This document shows, piece by piece, positions 1-7,401 of a stretch of DNA of 34,822 bases. The DNA is from Candidatus Rokuibacteriota bacterium (GTDB lineage Bacteria; Methylomirabilota; Methylomirabilia; Rokubacteriales; CSP1-6). Each line of letters opens with the position of its first letter. Position 1 is the stretch's first letter. Location: NCBI GenBank assembly GCA_003220535.1, contig QHSU01000017.1, forward strand, positions 1 to 34,822. The letters are read 5' to 3'. The notes below the pieces were generated by a model. It did no database searches. It was not told the origin of the DNA and saw only the letters and a list, made by a program, of their open reading frames with translations. The position numbers and the translations under genes are program-made.

Positions 1-172
1 CCTCCCGCACCGTTCTCTTGCCGACTGGGACACTCTTCGCGTGAGCCTCCGAGGGCTCCGCACTCGGCGGTCCTCTGGTCAGCAAGCCCCTGGCCGCCAT
101 GTGCGGCCGCCTCTTCCCCTCTTCTGCCTCCTCTTTTCTGTCCCCTGGTCAGGAGAATGTCCGGAGGAGTAT

Positions 173-235
173 AAGGCGCTCGGCCTCACCATCCCGCCCT
201 CGCTGCTGGCGCGGGCCGACCAGGTGATTGATTGA
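173..235 (+). pseudogene. C-terminal remnant of an ABC_sub_bind substrate-binding protein
   Basis: The last 20 codons before the stop read KALGLTIPPSLLARADQVID, which is the usual C-terminal end of ABC_sub_bind (COG2984-type) periplasmic binding proteins. Nothing in bases 1-172 continues the homology in this frame, so only the tail of a gene is left. The next gene is the same family and lacks exactly this tail, so the two may come from a tandem pair that recombined. Bases 1-172 and 236-401 hold no other gene that I recognise. Confidence 0.6.
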
Positions 236-401
236 GAAGTCGCGGATCACGCCAAAACCTCGAGGGGCTGGCTCCGCACGAAAACAGCGCCCGCCCCGCC
301 GGTGCCGAAGCCGACACGTCCACCGCGACGGCCGCCACCGCGTCGACCGGCGCCTCCCAAGCCACGCTGATGACGGCGCAAGGGGATCAGGCCAGCCGGT
401 G

Positions 402-1301
402 ATGGACCGGCGGGCCTTCATCGTCGGTAGTGTGGCTGCACTCGCCGCACCGCTGGCCGCCGGGGCGCAGCAGGCGGTCCGGGCCAAGCAGGTGGGCTGG
501 CTTGCATTGGTCCCGCAGCCTCGACTGCGGGCCGAGTTCCTGCGAGGAATGCGGGAATTCGGTCACATCGAGGGGCCCGCCTACACACTTCACGAGCGGT
601 ATGCGAAAGACGCGGTGGACCGGCTCCCAGCCCTGGCCGCCGAGCTCACCCGGCTCAATGTCGATGTGATCGTGGCGGAGGCTGCCGTCGCGGTCCGGGC
701 CGCCCAGCGGGCCACGACCACGATCCCCATCGTGTTCATCACGGGCGATCCGGTGGAGATGGGTTTCGTTCACACCCTGGGCCGACCGGAGGGCAATCTC
801 ACCGGCATTGCGAACCTCACGCTGGAGTTGTACGTGAAACGGATCGAGTTGCTCAAGGACGCGGTGCCGACCGTCCGGCGGCTGGCGACGCTCCAGGTCC
901 CCGCGCTAGCCGATCCGGGCCGGACGAGGCGCGCAGTTCAGGATGCGGCCCGGAGCGTTGGCGTCGAGGCGCTACCGATCACGTTCGTCAGCCGCGTGGA
1001 GGAGCTGGACGCGGCTATTGCGCAGGCTGCGCGGAGCCGCGCGGATGCCCTGCTCGTGAGCGCCAACCCGTTCTTCAACATCCATCGGGATCGGATCGTC
1101 GCCCTGGCGACACGCCACCGACTTCCCGCACTGTACGAATTCCGCGACTTCGTCGAGGCTGGCGGGCTCATGTGCTACGGCGCCGACATGAAGGAGGTCT
1201 ACCACCACCTCGCCACCTATGTCGATCGCATCTTCAAGGGCGCCCGCCCGTCCGATCTGCCCGTCGAGCAGCCTACGAAGTTCACCTTATGGGGCTCATA
1301 G
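402..1301 (+). CDS. ABC transporter substrate-binding protein (ABC_sub_bind family), 3' truncated
   Basis: The 299-residue product starts MDRRAFIVGSVAALAAPLAAGAQQ at its N-terminus in two parts: an Arg-Arg/hydrophobic export signal ending near AGAQQ, then the periplasmic binding fold. ITGDPVEMGFV and LGRPEGNLTGI-like segments are typical of the ABC_sub_bind family, whose ligands are mostly unknown and whose members feed ABC importers. The ATG at 402 is chosen because it opens the signal peptide; an AGGGGA lies about 15 bases upstream. The product ends ...EQPTKFTLWGS. Family members continue after PTKF with roughly 25 more residues (the KALGLTIPPSLL tail), so the gene is cut at about base 1285. 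There it runs into the opposite-strand PIG-L gene. No permease or ATPase genes are nearby. It may be non-functional. Confidence 0.8.
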   Translation: MDRRAFIVGSVAALAAPLAAGAQQAVRAKQVGWLALVPQPRLRAEFLRGMREFGHIEGPAYTLHERYAKDAVDRLPALAAELTRLNVDVIVAEAAVAVRAAQRATTTIPIVFITGDPVEMGFVHTLGRPEGNLTGIANLTLELYVKRIELLKDAVPTVRRLATLQVPALADPGRTRRAVQDAARSVGVEALPITFVSRVEELDAAIAQAARSRADALLVSANPFFNIHRDRIVALATRHRLPALYEFRDFVEAGGLMCYGADMKEVYHHLATYVDRIFKGARPSDLPVEQPTKFTLWGS

Positions 1302-1768
1302 TCGGGCAGCAGTTCGGGAAACGAGAGGTGGTCCCGGGCCAGCGGGTAGACGCAGTCGAGTACCACACGTGCCGTGGTCCGATGGTCCCGATGCCAGCCG
1401 GGAAAGTTGCTGTACGTGCGGTATGGGTTGAGCGTGATGATCAGGTCCGGTCGCCACCGTCGGATCTCGCGGCTGATGTCGAGCCGTAGGTCCCGCGTGT
1501 CCTCCAGCTCGCCGTCCTCGTAGCCGAGGAACTCCACGCCTTGAACTCCAAGCACTCGGGCAGCTTGTCGCTGTTCCTCCTCTCGGATCGGTATCAGTTC
1601 CACCGAAGTGACGTTGCGATCACCCGAACCTTTGTTGCCGTTGGTTACGATGACGTACGCGATCTCCCGGCCTTCTCTGGCCAATCGGGCGACGGTGCCG
1701 CCAGCCAAGAATTCCGGGTCGTCGGGATGGGCGGCGATGACCAGTACCCCGCCGGCCGCCGTGGTCAC
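1217..1768 (-). CDS. PIG-L/LmbE-like deacetylase, C-terminally truncated
   Basis: This is a zinc-dependent N-acetylglucosaminyl deacetylase-like protein (PIG-L/LmbE family), which removes acetyl groups from GlcNAc-type conjugates in the cytoplasm. The metal motif AHPDDPE lies at residues 13-19 and a second motif, HRDH, follows later. I choose the GTG at 1768 because it overlaps the TGA of the upstream MFS gene (GTGA) and has GGAGGG about 8 bases before it. Homology ends at EPHKV near base 1285. The last 22 or so residues are antisense to the ABC_sub_bind gene, so roughly 40-60 residues of the normal ~230-residue fold seem lost. It is third in a MerR-MFS-PIG-L operon. The substrate is unknown. 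Confidence 0.75.
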   Translation of the reverse strand: MTTAAGGVLVIAAHPDDPEFLAGGTVARLAREGREIAYVIVTNGNKGSGDRNVTSVELIPIREEEQRQAARVLGVQGVEFLGYEDGELEDTRDLRLDISREIRRWRPDLIITLNPYRTYSNFPGWHRDHRTTARVVLDCVYPLARDHLSFPELLPDYEPHKVNFVGCSTGRSDGRAPLKMRST

Positions 1769-2970
1769 GGGTCGCCCCCTCCTTCGGCATTGGCAGCAGC
1801 CGTGGCCCTTGCCTGACGGCGGCACTCCCATGCCGTTCCCGTGAGTAGTGCGGCTCCCATCAGGAATGGGGCGGAGAGATCGACGGCGTCCGCGAGAGCG
1901 CCCATCACCAGCGGGCCTACGATCTGGCCGCTATCGCTCATCGTCCGGATCCAGCCGATCGCGATGCCCTGGAGTGGAGGCGCAACCTGGTCGCTCGTCA
2001 GTGCTGTTGGAACGGCGGCGACGAAGCCTGCCGTAGCTCCGATGGCTAAGCTACAGACGCCGAGGAGGATCGGCCCCGTGAGCCGTGACGTGCCAGCCAG
2101 CAATAGGGCGTAGACGAGTAAGCCTGGAATCAGCACGGGCATCCGCCCCCACCGATCGGAGAGGGTGCCGCCCAGCCATAACGCCATGAGTCGCCCGAGC
2201 ACGCTCAAACTGACGACAGTGCCGACAGCCTTCGGACCAAGACCCGCGTGCGTGAGCAGGTAGAGAGGGAACAGGAACACGAGAACACCGACCTGAATGG
2301 CCGTCAACAGCGCGGTCGTCACACCCATGAGAATCACGCCCGGTGTCCGTAGCACTGTGCTCAAAGCGCGTCGATCCTGCGATCGTTGCCGGGAAGGTGT
2401 GGCGGCGGCGAGTGATGCCCAGTGCAAGACCGTGAGCGCTGCCACGACCATGCACGCGGCCTCGAAGAGAAATGGGCTGGCGACTCCAATTCCTTGATAT
2501 AGCCAGCCGCCCGCGGCGCTGCCCAGCAACAGTCCCAATGTTTCACTCATCAGCAGCAAGCTGATCGCCCGGCCTCTGCGTTGCGGCTCGGGCCCGCTGA
2601 CGGTGGCGGTCGTGGCAACGGTCGCGAACGTGGCCCAACCCAGTCCGCCCAGCGCGCGCAACCCGAGGAAGACGTCGAAACGCGACGTCATGACGCTGAG
2701 GACATCGATGAGTGCGATCAGCGTCAACCCGGCGACCATGAGCGGACGTCCGAGACTGTCCAACAGGTATCCGGTCGGCAGGTTGGCGATCCATTTGCCG
2801 GCGCCGAAGACGACGGGGATCAAGGTCACCATCCGGTAGTTCGCGGAGAATGTGCGTTGGAGATAGAGTGGCATCGAAGGGCGCAGCACGCCTTGGCCGA
2901 GATTGAACAAGAACGCAGCCGCGAGTACCGCTATCGGCGCACGCTGCTGTTGCCTAACCGCAGACGTCAT
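1765..2970 (-). CDS. MFS efflux transporter (DHA1-like)
   Basis: This 401-residue inner-membrane protein has about 12 hydrophobic segments and the MFS loop signature GYLLDSLGRPLMV after TM2. A related motif, GGTLSDRWGRMP, sits in the second half, as expected for the duplicated 6+6 helix fold. Its length is normal. It is a proton-coupled exporter by family; the substrate cannot be read from sequence. It lies 30 bases downstream of the merR gene on the same strand and overlaps the PIG-L start by 3 bases. The three genes are therefore probably one operon under the MerR-type promoter at 3466-3496, which argues for metal or drug export. The first methionine (2970) gives a short cytoplasmic N-terminus. 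Confidence 0.85.
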   Translation of the reverse strand: MTSAVRQQQRAPIAVLAAAFLFNLGQGVLRPSMPLYLQRTFSANYRMVTLIPVVFGAGKWIANLPTGYLLDSLGRPLMVAGLTLIALIDVLSVMTSRFDVFLGLRALGGLGWATFATVATTATVSGPEPQRRGRAISLLLMSETLGLLLGSAAGGWLYQGIGVASPFLFEAACMVVAALTVLHWASLAAATPSRQRSQDRRALSTVLRTPGVILMGVTTALLTAIQVGVLVFLFPLYLLTHAGLGPKAVGTVVSLSVLGRLMALWLGGTLSDRWGRMPVLIPGLLVYALLLAGTSRLTGPILLGVCSLAIGATAGFVAAVPTALTSDQVAPPLQGIAIGWIRTMSDSGQIVGPLVMGALADAVDLSAPFLMGAALLTGTAWECRRQARATAAANAEGGGDP

Positions 2971-3000
2971 GAGCTCGTTGCGGACGAGGACGGTCAGGCT

Positions 3001-3435
3001 TTAGGTCGCGGTCGGCGCTAGATCATTCTTCGTCTCCAGGCATTGACATACGGTCCCGTGAGGCCTGGCTCCCGAAGTCCGAATTCGTTGGAGAATTCGC
3101 TCGAGTTGCTGCCGAAGCAGTTCGAGCTCGGCTATCTGATTCTTCACGACGTCGAGCTGTCCTTGAACTAGCGCGCAAAGCCGAGGACGCAGAGCAGAAC
3201 GCGGGCCACCGTTGAGGGTGCCCATCAGTGTCTTGAGCTGTTGAAGTGGCAACCCCAGCGAACGAGCCCGACGGATGAACCGCAGCCGCTCCACGCCGGG
3301 CTGATCGTACAATCGATACCCCGACGCAGCGCGGCTCGGTGTCGGCAATACACCGATCTGCTCGTAGTAGCGGATCGTTTTCGCCGCCACGCCACTTGTC
3401 TTGGCGACCTGGCCGATCGTAAGGCCGTGTGCCAT
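3001..3435 (-). CDS. MerR-family, metal-responsive-type transcriptional activator
   Basis: This 144-residue protein has a winged helix-turn-helix at residues 5-40 (IGQVAKTSGVAAKTIRYYEQ and then SGYRLYD), a long dimerisation coiled coil around 80-120, and a short C-terminal effector loop. Cys87, in LCALV, sits where MerR/CadR/PbrR proteins keep a metal-binding cysteine. Cys130 and Cys132 form CQC near the C-terminus. This three-cysteine set suggests a thiophilic or divalent metal effector, not an organic drug; the metal is not determined. The gene is first in the operon with the MFS and PIG-L genes, and it probably controls itself and them from the dyad just upstream. Confidence 0.88.
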   Translation of the reverse strand: MAHGLTIGQVAKTSGVAAKTIRYYEQIGVLPTPSRAASGYRLYDQPGVERLRFIRRARSLGLPLQQLKTLMGTLNGGPRSALRPRLCALVQGQLDVVKNQIAELELLRQQLERILQRIRTSGARPHGTVCQCLETKNDLAPTAT

Positions 3436-3465
3436 CGACTCGCCTCCCTCGCTTGAGTTCCGCCA

Positions 3466-3496
3466 ACGATAGACCTTCCAGTGACTAGAAGGTCAA
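3466..3496 (-). promoter_or_regulatory. MerR-type promoter with dyad operator
   Basis: On the minus strand a -35 box TTGACC (3491-3496) and a -10-like TATCGT (3466-3471) are separated by 19 bases, the over-long spacer that MerR activators correct by twisting DNA. The spacer holds a near-perfect 23-bp dyad at 3472-3494 with arms GACCTTC and GAAGGTC and inner AGT/ACT halves. It faces the merR gene that starts at 3435. Confidence 0.85.
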
Positions 3497-3511
3497 GAGG
3501 AAAGCGGTGCT

Positions 3512-3923
3512 GTGACCCTCGGTAATGCGATCATCGCCACAGCAGAGGAGAACAATGCGCTCTTTCCAGCCCGCCCCGTCAGCGTCCGGCTGCTCGCCGC
3601 CGATCACGGTGTGATGAATTTGCTTGGAGCCATGCTCGGTGGCGTTCCAATGTGCCGGGGCGCGGGCGGGATGGCTGGACACATCCGATTCGGAGCTCGA
3701 ACGGGTGGCGCGCTCGTGATCCTTGGAACATTGCTTCTGGTCGTCGCGTTTTTCCTGTCCGACTCGGTAGACACCCTCTTCCGCCTATTCCCGATGCCGG
3801 TGCTCGGTGTGATCCTGTTCTTCGGCGGCATTGAACTGGCGGCGTCGGCCAATGGAGAGGGCGCTTCTCGGTCTGACCGCACTGCTTCATCACGCTGCCA
3901 GCAGAGGCGTCGTTCGGCTCTAA
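3512..3923 (+). pseudogene. Broken MOT1-type molybdate/sulfate transporter
   Basis: The frame opening at 3512 reads TLGNAIIATAEENNALFP and later GGVPMCRGAGGMAGH and FGARTGGALVILG. These are strongly characteristic of the second half of prokaryotic MOT1-like molybdate transporters (MFS_MOT1). The N-terminal half (about 180-200 residues) is missing: homology begins within 20 bases of the MerR operator. After GIELAASANGEG the frame is lost. The other frame resumes as LTALLHHAASRGVVRL and stops at 3921-3923, which looks like the true family C-terminus after a short deletion. With a lost 5' half and an internal frameshift it cannot make a transporter. Confidence 0.8.
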
Positions 3924-3956
3924 TCCCGTCGTCGCGAAGTTCCTCAGCGCCCTGAG

Positions 3957-4316
3957 TCAGTCCACGATCCGATGATGGTCGTGGATTTCCTTGATCCGCT
4001 CGTCAGCGAACTCGAACACTTCGGCGCCGAGCGCCTTGATGACCGTCCCATCGCGACCGAGGGTGCCTTGAAAAAGTGACTCCACCATTCCGCGGCCGTC
4101 GTACCCGACGAGAGACCGGAGGTCGCACCGACCGTCGGCGGCTAGTGAAAACTGGAACCGATACAATCGCTGTATAGCGTCCACACCTTCATGCCGCCGG
4201 CCCTCGCTGTCGACGACCACCGGCTCCGGATGAAAACAAGCGATCACGGCTTCGAGGTCGTGCTTGTTGAAAGCATCGAAGTACCGCCGGATGATGTCTT
4301 CTTCTCGAGTAGCCAT
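3957..4316 (-). CDS. SnoaL-like / NTF2-superfamily protein
   Basis: This small 119-residue cytoplasmic protein has the cone-shaped alpha+beta NTF2/SnoaL pattern. The opening helix REEDIIRRYFDAFNKHD is followed by a loop with FHPEPVVVDSEG, then alternating strands ending VFEFADERIKEIHDHH. Members are ligand-binding proteins, isomerases or cyclases, often of unknown substrate, so no reaction is assigned. The ATG at 4316 is preceded by AGAGGAAAGG 5 bases upstream, which is a good ribosome site. That site lies inside the 3' end of the LysR gene, which overlaps this gene by about 70 bases on the same strand. The two are probably co-transcribed. Confidence 0.75.
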   Translation of the reverse strand: MATREEDIIRRYFDAFNKHDLEAVIACFHPEPVVVDSEGRRHEGVDAIQRLYRFQFSLAADGRCDLRSLVGYDGRGMVESLFQGTLGRDGTVIKALGAEVFEFADERIKEIHDHHRIVD

Positions 4317-5221
4317 GGACCTTTCCTCTCGCGTGCCGTCTGGTCGAGGAGCTCCATGAAGGCCCGTGCACTCGCCGTGACCCTCCGCGCCTCATGGTGA
4401 ATGACGTGGAAGTGTCGCTGAATGCGAACGCCTCGAAGCCGCAGGGCGCGGAGTCGCCCCGTGGCCATTTCTCCGCGCACGGCATAGACTGAAACAAAGG
4501 CAACGCCCAGCCCAGCCATCACGCCTTGCTTGATCGCTTCCGTATGATCGAGCTCCATCGCCACGCGGAACTTGACATGCGCCCGCTGCAGCGCGCGTTC
4601 CGTGACGCTGCGGGTCGCAGATCCCTCCTCGCGCACAAGCAACGGCTGATCGGCGAGCGAGTCGGGGGCGATCTCCCGACGTTGAGCCCATGCGTGCTCG
4701 GGCGAGACAATGAGAACGAGTTCATCGCGCATTCCGGCCGTCAGACATTCCTCTCCCGGCCTGAGAGCATGCCCGCCGACGATCCCAAGATCGAGCTCGC
4801 GTTCCCTGACTCGTCCCTCGATGGCCTGAGAATTCGCGATCTGGAGCTTCACATCCACGCCGGGGTATTTGGTCCGAAACGCCGCAACGATCCTAGGCAG
4901 CACGTACAGCCCCGGCGTCGTGCTGGCCCCGACCAAGAGCGACCCGTGAGCCAGACCATCCAGGTCCGCGAGCGCCTGGCGCGCGCCCTCGACCGCCGAG
5001 ACGGCACGCTCCGCAAACTGCTCGAAGACACGGCCTGCCTCGGTCACGGTGACGACCCGGCGGCGTCCTCGACGGAAGAACAGCTGCTTTCCCAGTTCGC
5101 TTTCGAGCTCGCTGATGTGTTCAGACAGCGTCGGCTGGGACGAATGGATTTTCTTCGCCGCCAGGCTGAAGCTCTTTTCCCGGGCGACGGCGAGAAAGAC
5201 CTCAAGCTGACGTAGTGTCAT
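4244..5221 (-). CDS. LysR-family transcriptional regulator
   Basis: The 325-residue product begins MTLRQLEVFLAVAREKSFS with the N-terminal LysR helix-turn-helix (AAKKIHSSQPTLSEHISELE). A linker helix and a two-lobed periplasmic-binding-like effector domain from about residue 90 (GSLLVGASTTPGLYVLP) follow. The overall look is CysB/CbbR-like, but the co-inducer is unknown. I choose the ATG at 5221 because LysR proteins normally begin at this methionine; an in-frame upstream extension has no homology. The C-terminus runs about 25 residues longer than usual and overlaps the NTF2-like gene. It is divergent from the MBL-MFS operon across a 95-base gap with dyads, so it probably regulates that operon. 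Confidence 0.87.
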   Translation of the reverse strand: MTLRQLEVFLAVAREKSFSLAAKKIHSSQPTLSEHISELESELGKQLFFRRGRRRVVTVTEAGRVFEQFAERAVSAVEGARQALADLDGLAHGSLLVGASTTPGLYVLPRIVAAFRTKYPGVDVKLQIANSQAIEGRVRERELDLGIVGGHALRPGEECLTAGMRDELVLIVSPEHAWAQRREIAPDSLADQPLLVREEGSATRSVTERALQRAHVKFRVAMELDHTEAIKQGVMAGLGVAFVSVYAVRGEMATGRLRALRLRGVRIQRHFHVIHHEARRVTASARAFMELLDQTARERKGPWLLEKKTSSGGTSMLSTSTTSKP

Positions 5222-5230
5222 TCGGGTTTT

Positions 5231-5270
5231 CCCTATACATAAGATCCAAAGTTCGTATTGGACCCTATAG
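5231..5270. promoter_or_regulatory. Probable LysR operator in the divergent intergenic region
   Basis: The gap between the lysR start (5221) and the MBL start (5317) holds an inverted repeat TCCAA (5245-5249) / TTGGA (5258-5262). It is flanked by direct copies of CCCTATA (5231-5237 and 5263-5269). An imperfect dyad of this size next to a divergent lysR gene is the usual place for its binding site. Binding is inferred, not shown. Confidence 0.5.
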
Positions 5271-5316
5271 CACAGCCTGGCGTATGACAAGTCTAGAACT
5301 TGAAAGGAGGGCCCTT

Positions 5317-6054
5317 ATGATTTTTCGCCACTTCCTGTCGCCGAAAACCGGCTGCGCCAGCTACCTGTTTGGCTGAGGGGGCGCAGCCTGCTGCGCTGTG
5401 GTGGATCCACAGCTCGACATCGAGCCCTACCTCGAAGCCGCCGCTCAGAAGTCCATGCGGATCACACACATCTTCGAGACCCACGTCCAGGCTGATCACC
5501 TGTCTGGCGCTCGTCGTCTCTCGTCCGAGACCGGCGCCCCGGTGATTTTCCACAAGTCGGCGCCAGTCGAGTTCCCACACCTCAACGTCGAGGATGGGGA
5601 GCGACACGATCTTGGCAATGTGGTGCTCTCGATCCTCCACACGCCAGGACATACACCGGACAGCGTCTCGATCCTGGTCACGGACAAGACGCGGGCCTCG
5701 GAGCCCTGGTTTGTCCTGACCGGCGATACGCTGTTCTCGGGTGGGGTCGGTCGCCCAGACCTCATTGGATCTGGCTCGGAAGCGATGCTCGCAGAGCAGC
5801 TCCACGAGAGCCTTCACAGCAAGATCATGATGCTGCCCGATCACCTCGAAATCTTTCCCGCCCATTTCGGGGGCGCGGCGTGCGGTAAAGGTCTGAGCGG
5901 TAAGCCGGGTTCCACGATCGGCTTCGAGCGTCGTTTCAATCCGGCGCTCCGAGCCGCCTCGAGAGCGGAGTTCGTGGACTTCGTACTGAAGGATCTTCCG
6001 CCGCAGCCCGAAGTCTTCGCCGTGAATCGCCGCCGCAACCTAACGGGCGAATGA
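5317..6054 (+). CDS. MBL-fold (persulfide-dioxygenase-like) hydrolase with in-frame UGA at codon 20: candidate selenoprotein
   Basis: The full reading frame starts at ATG 5317 with an excellent ribosome site, AAAGGAGG at 5303-5310. It reads MIFRHFLSPKTGCASYLFG, then TGA (5374-5376), then GGAACCAVVDPQLD and onward without interruption to 6054 (245 residues if UGA is decoded). In relatives the residue after YLFG or YLIG is, as I recall, a conserved Cys, so UGA sits at a Cys position. Metal-site motifs follow: THVQADH (His56, Asp60, His61, with Gln58 where many MBL proteins have His), HTPGH (His112), TGDTLF (Asp137), GRPDL and PAHFGGAACG. The family acts on persulfides or thioesters in the cytoplasm. 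The gene overlaps the MFS gene by 4 bases. Alternatives are a nonsense mutation or sequencing error, or a restart at GTG 5398 that would remove the first strands. Confidence 0.75.
5395..5413 (+). other. Stem-loop downstream of the in-frame UGA (SECIS-like)
   Basis: A perfect 7-bp stem, GCTGTGG (5395-5401) with CCACAGC (5407-5413), closes a 5-base loop TGGAT. The loop begins 26 bases after the UGA and has a G among its first two bases. From memory, bacterial SECIS hairpins lie inside the coding sequence about 16-37 bases after UGA with an apical G. The fit is good, but such a small hairpin in GC-rich DNA can occur by chance. Confidence 0.45.
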
Positions 6055-7298
6055 GCGAGATGCGGCTCGGACTGCGGGAGAATCTCCCGCAGTTCGCGCT
6101 GCTCGTGGTCCTAAATTCCTTCGTCGGGGCCATGGTCGGCCTGGAGCGGACACTGCTGCCACTCCTGGGTGAGCAGGAGTTCGGCCTCAGCTCGAAGACC
6201 GCAATAACGTCCTTTATCGTGAGCTTCGGCGTGACGAAGGCCGTTATCAACCTGATCGCGGCCCGTGCGTCCGATCGCCTGGGCCGGAAGCCCATCCTGG
6301 TTATCGGGTGGCTGTTCGCACTACCGGTGCCCTTCCTGATCATCTACGCGCCCGCATGGTGGTGGGTCGACCTCGCCAACATTCTGCTCGGAGCAAACCA
6401 GGCAATGGCGTGGTCGATGACTGTGATCATGAAAGTCGATCTGGTGGGCCCGAAGCGTCGCGGGCTCGCCTTGGGGCTGAATGAGTTCGCCGGGTACTTC
6501 GCGGTCGGCGTGGTGTCATGGGTGACCGGCTACATCGCCGCAAACACGGCGCTGCGGCCGCAGCCCTTCTATCTAGGGATCGTCGTCGCGATCGTCGGCC
6601 TCGCCGTCTCCGTGCTGTTCGTCCGAGAGACACGTCCCTTCGCGTACCTCGAAGCGGCCGCGGCGCTCCAGACGGCGAGCAGTGTCCGTCCATCGCTAGG
6701 CCACGTCTTCTTCGTCACGAGCTTCGGGAACGTGAGCCTCTTCGCGGCCTGTCAGGCGGGCCTCGTGAACAATCTCAACGACGGCATGTCCTGGGGTCTT
6801 TATCCCTTGTTCTTTGCCAGCTATGGTCTCGGCGTTGCCAGCATCGGCCTCGTCAAGGCGGTCTACCCCATGGTGTGGGGCGTTCTGCAGGTCGCGACCG
6901 GACCGTTGTCGGACCGCTTCGGCCGGAAGGAGTTGATCGCTGGAGGCATGATCGTCCAAGCCGGAGGGATCTGGTTGACGGTCCTCATTCCGACCTATGT
7001 CGCGTGGTTGGCTGGAGCCGCGCTGCAAGGACTCGGCACGGCGATGGTCTATCCCACACTGCTGGCGGCCATCACCGACCATGTGCACCCGACGTGGCGC
7101 GCGACCAGCCTCGGCGTGTACCGATTCTGGCGTGACCTCGGCTATGCCGTCGGCGCGCTGCTCTCCGGTGTCGTCGCAGACCTCGTCGGGCTTGCGGCGG
7201 CGATTCACCTGGTCGCGGCGTTGACGCTCATTTCTGGTCTTGTCGTCGTCCGGGCCATGGGAAGACCGAGCCCCAGGCCAATCCCGGCCCGCGCATGA
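6051..7298 (+). CDS. MFS transporter coupled to the MBL hydrolase
   Basis: This 415-residue, roughly 12-helix inner-membrane protein has the MFS signature ARASDRLGRKPILVIGW between TM2 and TM3 and a second-half counterpart, GPLSDRFGRKELIAGG. WRATSLGVYRFWRDLGYAVG near the C-terminus is typical of the last helices. Its ATG overlaps the TGA of the MBL gene (ATGA), so the two are translationally coupled and likely share a substrate theme such as reduced sulfur or organic acid handling. That link is inference. Both are probably controlled by the divergent LysR regulator. The 103 bases after the stop hold only weak GC-rich dyads. Confidence 0.87.
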   Translation: MSEMRLGLRENLPQFALLVVLNSFVGAMVGLERTLLPLLGEQEFGLSSKTAITSFIVSFGVTKAVINLIAARASDRLGRKPILVIGWLFALPVPFLIIYAPAWWWVDLANILLGANQAMAWSMTVIMKVDLVGPKRRGLALGLNEFAGYFAVGVVSWVTGYIAANTALRPQPFYLGIVVAIVGLAVSVLFVRETRPFAYLEAAAALQTASSVRPSLGHVFFVTSFGNVSLFAACQAGLVNNLNDGMSWGLYPLFFASYGLGVASIGLVKAVYPMVWGVLQVATGPLSDRFGRKELIAGGMIVQAGGIWLTVLIPTYVAWLAGAALQGLGTAMVYPTLLAAITDHVHPTWRATSLGVYRFWRDLGYAVGALLSGVVADLVGLAAAIHLVAALTLISGLVVVRAMGRPSPRPIPARA

Positions 7299-7401
7299 GA
7301 TCGAAGGTCACCGGCGCTGTCGAAGGCGCCGTTGGGTCACCGGGCTGTCACACTCCCACAAGTAGCGTGTCCAAAGAAACAGGGAGACAGGAGGACACGA
7401 T

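Noticed and set aside
5381..5396. Hairpin GCGCAG/CTGCGC directly after the UGA as the SECIS
   Set aside because: The loop CCTG has no G in its first two bases and lies only about 10 bases after the UGA. The hairpin at 5395-5413 fits better.
5398..6054. MBL gene starting at GTG 5398 with no UGA problem
   Set aside because: There is no ribosome site before 5398. The conserved N-terminal strand (SPKTGCASYLFG) lies upstream in the same frame behind an ideal AAAGGAGG.
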